Shown: positions 4,976-9,322 of the stretch, one piece after another | How the letters are laid out: the number at the start of each line of letters is the position of its first letter | How positions within the stretch are numbered: position 1 is the stretch's first letter | Assembly (NCBI GenBank): GCA_004195315.1 | Contig: SDWL01000056.1 | Span: 1-9,322 of the forward strand | From: Lutibacter sp. | GTDB lineage: Bacteria; Bacteroidota; Bacteroidia; Flavobacteriales; Flavobacteriaceae | Direction: 5' to 3' | Length of the DNA: 9,322 bases | The notes under the pieces: model-generated | Databases searched by the model: none | Seen by the model: the letters and a program-made list of their open reading frames with translations, nothing else | Told to the model about the DNA's origin: nothing | Translations under genes and position numbers: made by a program

Positions 4976-7883
4976 TTGCATCTTGTATAAACTGCTGAAT
5001 TTCAGTTCTTATGTTATGATTTATCAAACCTTTATTCTCCATAGTTGGAAACACTCTATTTGATAAAAACACATATACAATCTCTGATTCTGGATCAGCC
5101 CAAGTATATGTTCCCGTAAAACCACTATGACCAAAACTTTTATCTGAAACACAACCACAAGTAGCTTTTTCTATTTCCCTCAACTGAGGTTTATCAAAAC
5201 CAATACCTTTCCTAACACTATCATTTGCATAATAACGATGGTTAAACTTATCCATTGTTTTTGGTTGAAAATATCGCTTCCCCCCATAATAGCCTTTTTG
5301 CATGTACAACTGCATTATTTTAGCGACATCATTTGCATTAGAAAATAAACCTGCGTGACCACCAATACCGCCTTGCATTGCAGCACCCATATCATGAACA
5401 TATCCTTGCACTAATTGATTACGGTAATAATCGTCTTTTTCAGTTGGTACAATACTATTCTTTGAAAATTTCTTTAAAGGTAAATAGGTTGTTTTGTTTG
5501 CTCCAAGTGACTTGTAGAAATGCTGTTGAGTTAGTTCGTTTAAGTCTTTTTTATAATAGTTCTCAATATATTTTTTAAAAATATAAAAAGGTAAATCACT
5601 ATATTTATATCCAATTTTTAAACGCTGATCTGCACTAACAATGCTATCCATCATTATAGAGCCATAATCGCTTCTCAAAAATAGTTTATCTGTAATTTTA
5701 ATATTGAATTTACTTGATTTTTCTCCTCTATAAAATTCTTCTGAAGGTTTTTTGGTAAGACTATCCAACGTGTGTAAATAAAATGGAATCCAAGCCTTTA
5801 ATCTTCCATAATGAGAAAGCACTTCCTTAACAGTTAAAGTATCTTTATTAGTAAGTTTAAATTTAGGAATTAAATGTCCCAAGGTGCTACCTAAATTCAA
5901 AGCTCCTTTTTCCTCAAGTTCCATAATAAGTGGCAATGAAGCTAAAATTTTAGTCATGGAAGCAATATCATAAATATCATCATTTTTAACAGAAACTTTT
6001 TTTTCATCTGTATGAAAACCAAAGTTTTTTTGATACACTACTTTCCCTTTTCTAGCAACTAAAACTTGTAAGCCAGGAGCCATTTTTTCTTTTACAACAA
6101 CTTTAGCTAATGAGTCAATTCTTTTTAATTTATCACTGCTTAAACCAACATCTTCTGGAATAGAATATGCCAAACGTTTTAATGAAGTTGACATTAAACC
6201 ATGACCCTCAGAAAATATATTTTTTATTGATACTGGAAGTTTTCCTTTCGTTTCCATAGCTCCAAAAATCATTTGAGCCGAAATTTCCTGAGAAATTTTA
6301 CTGTTTTGATAAGAAAGTAACAATCCGTTAATGTTTTCAAAAGTTTTGAGTTGTAATAAACTATATGGACTTGCAAAAACATTTAAAATAACAGTATTAG
6401 TTCTTGCTATTTCCTGTAACCAAACCAGTTCTACATTTTTAAATTTATAGTCTTTCCAAGGATTTAAATTTGATTTATGGTAACCAACAATAACTACATT
6501 ATACGGTTTTAATTTAAAAATTAATTCATCTAAATTTTTGCCTGAAACCACATCAACATTTGTGTAATTCTTTAGCATAGTTACAAAATCATTATTTTCT
6601 GCATCTCCTAGTTTAACATACGCTATTTTCTTTTTATCTAAATTTTGAATAGGAAATATTAAAGATTCATTTTTTAACAATGTAATAGAATTTTCAACCA
6701 ATTTCCGATGCAATAACTCATCTGAAACTGAATTTAAATCTTCTTGTAAATTTTCTAATTCAACTAATTTAAATTCATTTAAACCTGCCCAATACTTCGC
6801 TTTTAAAATTTTCCTAACAGAATAATCTAATCGATCTTCAGAAATAATTTTCTCTGTCAAAGCATTTTTTATTTTTGCAATAGCAGCAGGAACATCTTCG
6901 GGAATTAATAAAATATCATTTCCTGCAAGAATCGCAGCCAAATCAATATCTCCAGGTTCTGCATAATTGGCTGCACCTTTCATATTTAAAGCATCCGTTA
7001 AAATTAATCCGTTAAAATTTAGCTCTTCTTTTAACAACCCTGTAACTACTTTATAAGACAATGATGTTGGTAATTCTTCATTCGGTTCAAGTGCTTTTAC
7101 ACTTAAATGCGCTACCATTACACTAGCTAAATCACTTTTAAACAATTGTTTATAAGGATATAACTCTATAGAGTCTAATCTTTCAATATTAAAATCTAAA
7201 ATTGGTAGTGCTTTATGTGAATCTGTTTCAGTATCTCCATGCCCAGGGAAATGTTTTGCGTTTGCTAATACTTGTTGACTTTGCATTCCCTTTATAAATG
7301 CTGATGCTTTTTCAGTGACATTTTCTCTCTTCTCTCCAAAGGAACGGTTCCCTATTATGGGATTTTCTGGATTTATATTAATATCAACAACTGGTGCAAA
7401 ATTAATGTGAATTCCAAGTCGTTTACAGTGTTTACTTACTTGCTCTCCAAAATCTTCAATCAATTTATTATTTCTAATAGCACCTAATGTCATATTCCAA
7501 GGAAAACGGTAGGTATTTTTCAATCGCATATTCAATCCCCATTCACCATCAAAACCAATAAGCAGTGGAATTTTAGAAATGGATTGGTATTTATTATTTA
7601 ATTTAGCTTGTTTTTCAGGAGTTCCTTGCATAAAAATAAGCCCACCTATTTGGTATTTCTCAATTAATCCTTCAATAAAATCAATATGCTTTTCATCTTT
7701 ATTTGAATATGCTTGAACCATAAATAATTGCCCAATTTTAGCATCAATTGTCATATTATTTAATAAAGTATCAACCCATTTTGTTTGAGCTAAAGAGTCT
7801 GTAGCCACTAATGGGTCAAATTTTTGCGCTTGTAAAACAACGCTATTTAATACTATTAATATGTACAATGTTCTTTTTATCAT
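4965..7883 (-). CDS. Periplasmic GH3 beta-N-acetylglucosaminidase (NagZ-like) fused to a serine beta-lactamase-fold hydrolase
   Basis: This 972-residue exported protein joins two enzymes. Residues 1-20 are a signal peptide ending LQAQ, with no lipobox cysteine. Residues 35-365 are a GH3 catalytic barrel. KHFPGHGDTETDSH (210-223) carries the Asp221/His223 acid-base dyad typical of NagZ, and LILTDALNMKGA (293-304) carries the expected nucleophile Asp297. Residues 395-555 resemble the GH3 C-terminal alpha/beta domain. Residues 580-965 are a class C beta-lactamase/serine hydrolase domain with SMTK (Ser642, Lys645), YSD (761-763, where YxN is usual) and FGHSGFTG (917-924, the KTG equivalent). An insertion at about 697-755 separates the first two motifs. 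In Bacillus subtilis the NagZ-type glucosaminidase and an amidase of beta-lactamase fold (YbbE/AmiE) are encoded side by side and act in sequence on muropeptides, so the fusion may do both steps. The lytic role is inferred; an esterase role for the second domain is possible. It is transcribed alone, convergent to the acyltransferase. Confidence 0.93.
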   Translation of the reverse strand: MIKRTLYILIVLNSVVLQAQKFDPLVATDSLAQTKWVDTLLNNMTIDAKIGQLFMVQAYSNKDEKHIDFIEGLIEKYQIGGLIFMQGTPEKQAKLNNKYQSISKIPLLIGFDGEWGLNMRLKNTYRFPWNMTLGAIRNNKLIEDFGEQVSKHCKRLGIHINFAPVVDININPENPIIGNRSFGEKRENVTEKASAFIKGMQSQQVLANAKHFPGHGDTETDSHKALPILDFNIERLDSIELYPYKQLFKSDLASVMVAHLSVKALEPNEELPTSLSYKVVTGLLKEELNFNGLILTDALNMKGAANYAEPGDIDLAAILAGNDILLIPEDVPAAIAKIKNALTEKIISEDRLDYSVRKILKAKYWAGLNEFKLVELENLQEDLNSVSDELLHRKLVENSITLLKNESLIFPIQNLDKKKIAYVKLGDAENNDFVTMLKNYTNVDVVSGKNLDELIFKLKPYNVVIVGYHKSNLNPWKDYKFKNVELVWLQEIARTNTVILNVFASPYSLLQLKTFENINGLLLSYQNSKISQEISAQMIFGAMETKGKLPVSIKNIFSEGHGLMSTSLKRLAYSIPEDVGLSSDKLKRIDSLAKVVVKEKMAPGLQVLVARKGKVVYQKNFGFHTDEKKVSVKNDDIYDIASMTKILASLPLIMELEEKGALNLGSTLGHLIPKFKLTNKDTLTVKEVLSHYGRLKAWIPFYLHTLDSLTKKPSEEFYRGEKSSKFNIKITDKLFLRSDYGSIMMDSIVSADQRLKIGYKYSDLPFYIFKKYIENYYKKDLNELTQQHFYKSLGANKTTYLPLKKFSKNSIVPTEKDDYYRNQLVQGYVHDMGAAMQGGIGGHAGLFSNANDVAKIMQLYMQKGYYGGKRYFQPKTMDKFNHRYYANDSVRKGIGFDKPQLREIEKATCGCVSDKSFGHSGFTGTYTWADPESEIVYVFLSNRVFPTMENKGLINHNIRTEIQQFIQDAIID

Positions 7884-7906
7884 TTATCTTAATCTTTAAC
7901 TGTAGA

Positions 7907-7936
7907 ATTATATATATGTATATATATTCCTAACAA
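7907..7936 (-). promoter_or_regulatory. Possible promoter of the GH3 fusion gene
   Basis: Read on the minus strand, a TTG at 7936-7934 is followed after 21 bases by TATAAT at 7912-7907, which lies 23 bases before the start codon (ATG at 7883-7881). The spacing is acceptable for a Bacteroidota promoter, but the -7 part does not match TAnnTTTG. The whole stretch is alternating AT, where TATAAT arises easily. The call is weak. Confidence 0.25.
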
Positions 7937-7950
7937 TTTATAATTGTTGG
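7930..7950. repeat. Inverted repeat in the 7884-8000 intergenic gap
   Basis: AACAATT (7932-7938) and AATTGTT (7942-7948) are perfect inverted copies around a TAT loop. In RNA the stem can extend by a wobble pair and a C-G pair to cover 7930-7950. It lies 50 bases beyond the stop of the 162-residue gene and 47 bases upstream of the GH3 fusion. It could be a weak terminator for the upstream pair or an operator for the fusion gene. It lacks the GC-rich stem and T run of a standard terminator. Next to it is an alternating AT tract (about 7908-7928). Confidence 0.5.
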
Positions 7951-8000
7951 AGTTATGTTTAATAAGAAAAATAATTGATGGTGTTCTAAACTACTTTTAT

Positions 8001-8489
8001 CTAATTAACTAAAAAACGTTTATGCCAACTTTTATCAGCTGTTACTTCCCAATTTTCAGCTAAATCAGCCTTCATTGAAATCATATTATTAAATACTACT
8101 GTGTTAGAAGTTATTTTATTCTGCTTAGCAAAATTTTGAAAATCTGGTAAACTAATTATATTTATATTATCATTATCCCTAAATGAAACATTAAGTTTAT
8201 TAGTTAAATCTATATCAAATGCTCTTTCAAATTGTTTCATTAAATTAATCGAAGAATCAATAGAGCAACCCGAAACTTCATTATAATCTTCGTCTACTGC
8301 CAAAATAATAAATTGATTGTATTTAATTTGGTATGAAGCTTTTAAGCCATCTCCATGTCGTTTCCACTCTGCAATAAAGCTTTCAATTTTAGAACAAATT
8401 ATATCAAGTTCTTTATCAGAAAAGCCTCTATTTGACTGATATATCCATATTTTAGAAGAGTCCGCTAAACTTTCAAAATTCACTAACAT
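8001..8489 (-). CDS. Conserved Bacteroidota protein of unknown function (often labelled 'ABC transporter ATPase')
   Basis: I recognise this 162-residue protein as a small cytoplasmic family widespread in flavobacteria. Members are often named 'ABC transporter ATPase', but the sequence has no Walker A, Walker B or ABC signature, so the label is not supported. It has no signal peptide or membrane segment. Family-like features are SSKIWIYQSNRGFSDKEL (11-28), AEWKRHGDGLKASYQIKYNQF (about 40-60), the central GCSIDSSINLMKQFE (74-88) and the C-terminal NWEVTADKSWHKRF (146-159). The conserved Cys75 and the Trp/His-rich end are candidate functional residues. The start agrees with the usual N-terminus of relatives (a short lead, then FESL and WIYQ). 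It follows the exonuclease gene by only 2 bases and is probably co-transcribed with it. Function is unknown; a role in nucleic-acid metabolism would be only guilt by association. Confidence 0.8.
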   Translation of the reverse strand: MLVNFESLADSSKIWIYQSNRGFSDKELDIICSKIESFIAEWKRHGDGLKASYQIKYNQFIILAVDEDYNEVSGCSIDSSINLMKQFERAFDIDLTNKLNVSFRDNDNINIISLPDFQNFAKQNKITSNTVVFNNMISMKADLAENWEVTADKSWHKRFLVN

Positions 8490-8491
8490 AT

Positions 8492-9310
8492 TTATATTTT
8501 TTGATTGAATTTATTCTTTAAATCATCAACTGTACTAAACTTTTTCCTTGGAAAAGTTTTTTCTTTTATTTCAGCTAACACCTTTTTTGTATATAACGGA
8601 AAATCTGCATTTTGTATCCAAGAAGCATATCCTTTATCTTTTTTTAAAACATCTTTCACTTTTTGATTTTTGTATTTCCCAAAAGTAAAAATTTCTTCTC
8701 CTTCATCATTAAAAAGAATAAAACCTGCAAAATCTGCTCTTTTATTAAACGTTGAATATTCATTTAAAAATTTCACGTCATTTTCTAAATCATCGTATTT
8801 GTCTAATTGCGCTTTTAAAATTTCATAAGTAGCAAGTGTATCAGCTTCGGCAGAGTGTGCGTTTTCTAAACTTTCACCACAATAAAATTTATAACCTGCA
8901 CTTAAAGTACGTTCTTCTTTTTTATGAAAAATAACCTGAACATCAATAGCCACTCTATCTTTCATATCAAAATTCACCTCAGCTCTTAACATTTCTTCTG
9001 CCAACAAAGGAATATCAAATCTATTAGAATTAAATCCTGCTAAATCACAACCTTCAATTAACTCACTTACTTGTTGTGCTAACTCATTAAAAGTTGGCTC
9101 TGTAACTACTTTTTCATTGGTAATACCATGAATATCAGAAGATTCTTTTGGTATTTCCATTTCAGGGTTTACCAACCATGTTTTACTTTCTTTATTTCCG
9201 TTTGGAAATACTTTTAATATTGATATTTCAACAATTCTGTCTTTTGCAATATTAATTCCAGTTGTTTCTAAATCGAAAAAGACTAGAGGCTTTTTTAATT
9301 TTAATTCCAT
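8492..9310 (-). CDS. DEDDh 3'-5' exonuclease with ExoX-like C-terminal domain
   Basis: This 272-residue protein is a DnaQ-fold exonuclease that probably removes nucleotides from DNA 3' ends using two metal ions. Residues 8-165 hold all the expected motifs: ExoI FFDLETTG (11-18, Asp13 and Glu15), ExoII GFNSNRFDIPLL (92-103, Asp99) and ExoIII HSAEADTLATYEIL (152-165, His152 and Asp157, the H-x4-D of the DEDDh class). The C-terminal part contains IFTFGKYKNQKVKDVL (207-222) and GYASWIQNADFPLYTKKVL (227-245), which match the small domain found after the nuclease in ExoX-like proteins. It is too long to be just a DnaQ proofreading subunit and lacks any polymerase domain, so repair or nucleotide recycling is more likely than replication proofreading. 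The start lies 12 bases from the window's right edge, so its promoter is not visible. The 162-residue gene follows 2 bases downstream. Confidence 0.9.
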   Translation of the reverse strand: MELKLKKPLVFFDLETTGINIAKDRIVEISILKVFPNGNKESKTWLVNPEMEIPKESSDIHGITNEKVVTEPTFNELAQQVSELIEGCDLAGFNSNRFDIPLLAEEMLRAEVNFDMKDRVAIDVQVIFHKKEERTLSAGYKFYCGESLENAHSAEADTLATYEILKAQLDKYDDLENDVKFLNEYSTFNKRADFAGFILFNDEGEEIFTFGKYKNQKVKDVLKKDKGYASWIQNADFPLYTKKVLAEIKEKTFPRKKFSTVDDLKNKFNQKI

Positions 9311-9322
9311 AGTATTTTAATA

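Noticed and set aside
5378..5578. 66-codon plus-strand frame inside the GH3 fusion gene
   Set aside because: It is antisense to the beta-lactamase-like domain and has no recognisable motif.
7930..7950. Standard rho-independent terminator
   Set aside because: The stem is AT-rich and no T run follows on either strand, so only an inverted repeat is claimed.
8001..8489. ABC transporter ATPase
   Set aside because: No Walker A, Walker B or LSGGQ-like motif is present in the 162 residues.
8492..9310. DnaQ epsilon subunit of DNA polymerase III
   Set aside because: The nuclease core is of the same fold, but the ExoX-like C-terminal domain points to a stand-alone exonuclease.

Overview
The window looks like an ordinary chromosomal segment from a member of the Bacteroidota, most likely the Flavobacteriaceae. 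The base composition is strongly AT-rich. Genes lie tightly head to tail without recognisable Shine-Dalgarno sequences. The one good promoter element fits the Bacteroidota -7 consensus (TAnnTTTG). Several proteins belong to families I associate with this phylum: a DUF4159 secreted protein, a 162-residue family often mislabelled 'ABC transporter ATPase', and a GH3 glycosidase fused to a serine beta-lactamase-like domain. Genus cannot be decided from the sequence alone.

Layout. Bases 1-19 are exactly the Tn5/Nextera mosaic-end adaptor, so the left edge is a contig end carrying library sequence and not genomic DNA. Bases 20-140 hold a promoter. It drives a six-gene plus-strand cluster (141-4975) with gaps of only 4, 0, 4, 1 and 2 bases: an outer-membrane beta-barrel 'transporter' protein, a GNAT-like acyltransferase, the 16S rRNA methyltransferase RsmE, a secreted DUF4159 protein, a shortened bile-acid:sodium symporter-like protein, and a PlsC-type acyltransferase. 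Facing it on the minus strand is a 972-residue periplasmic GH3/beta-lactamase-fold fusion (4965-7883), whose 3' end overlaps the cluster's last gene by 11 bases. A 117-base AT-rich gap with an inverted repeat separates it from a two-gene minus-strand pair: a DEDDh exonuclease with an ExoX-like C-terminus (8492-9310), followed 2 bases later by the 162-residue conserved protein of unknown function (8001-8489).

How the genes work together. The plus cluster mixes envelope functions (beta-barrel, secreted DUF4159 protein, symporter remnant, phospholipid acyltransferase) with ribosome modification (RsmE), and shared transcription is better supported than a single pathway. The GH3 fusion by itself could carry out two consecutive steps of muropeptide salvage, removal of GlcNAc and removal of the peptide; this is inference from domain content.

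I found no mobile element, tRNA, rRNA, CRISPR array or defence system, and no convincing new multi-gene system. The observations most worth a second look are the symporter gene that joins a clean N-terminus to a clean C-terminus with the middle missing in frame, the heptamer repeat that encodes the DUF4159 signal peptide, the two-domain muropeptide enzyme, and the adaptor at the contig end.
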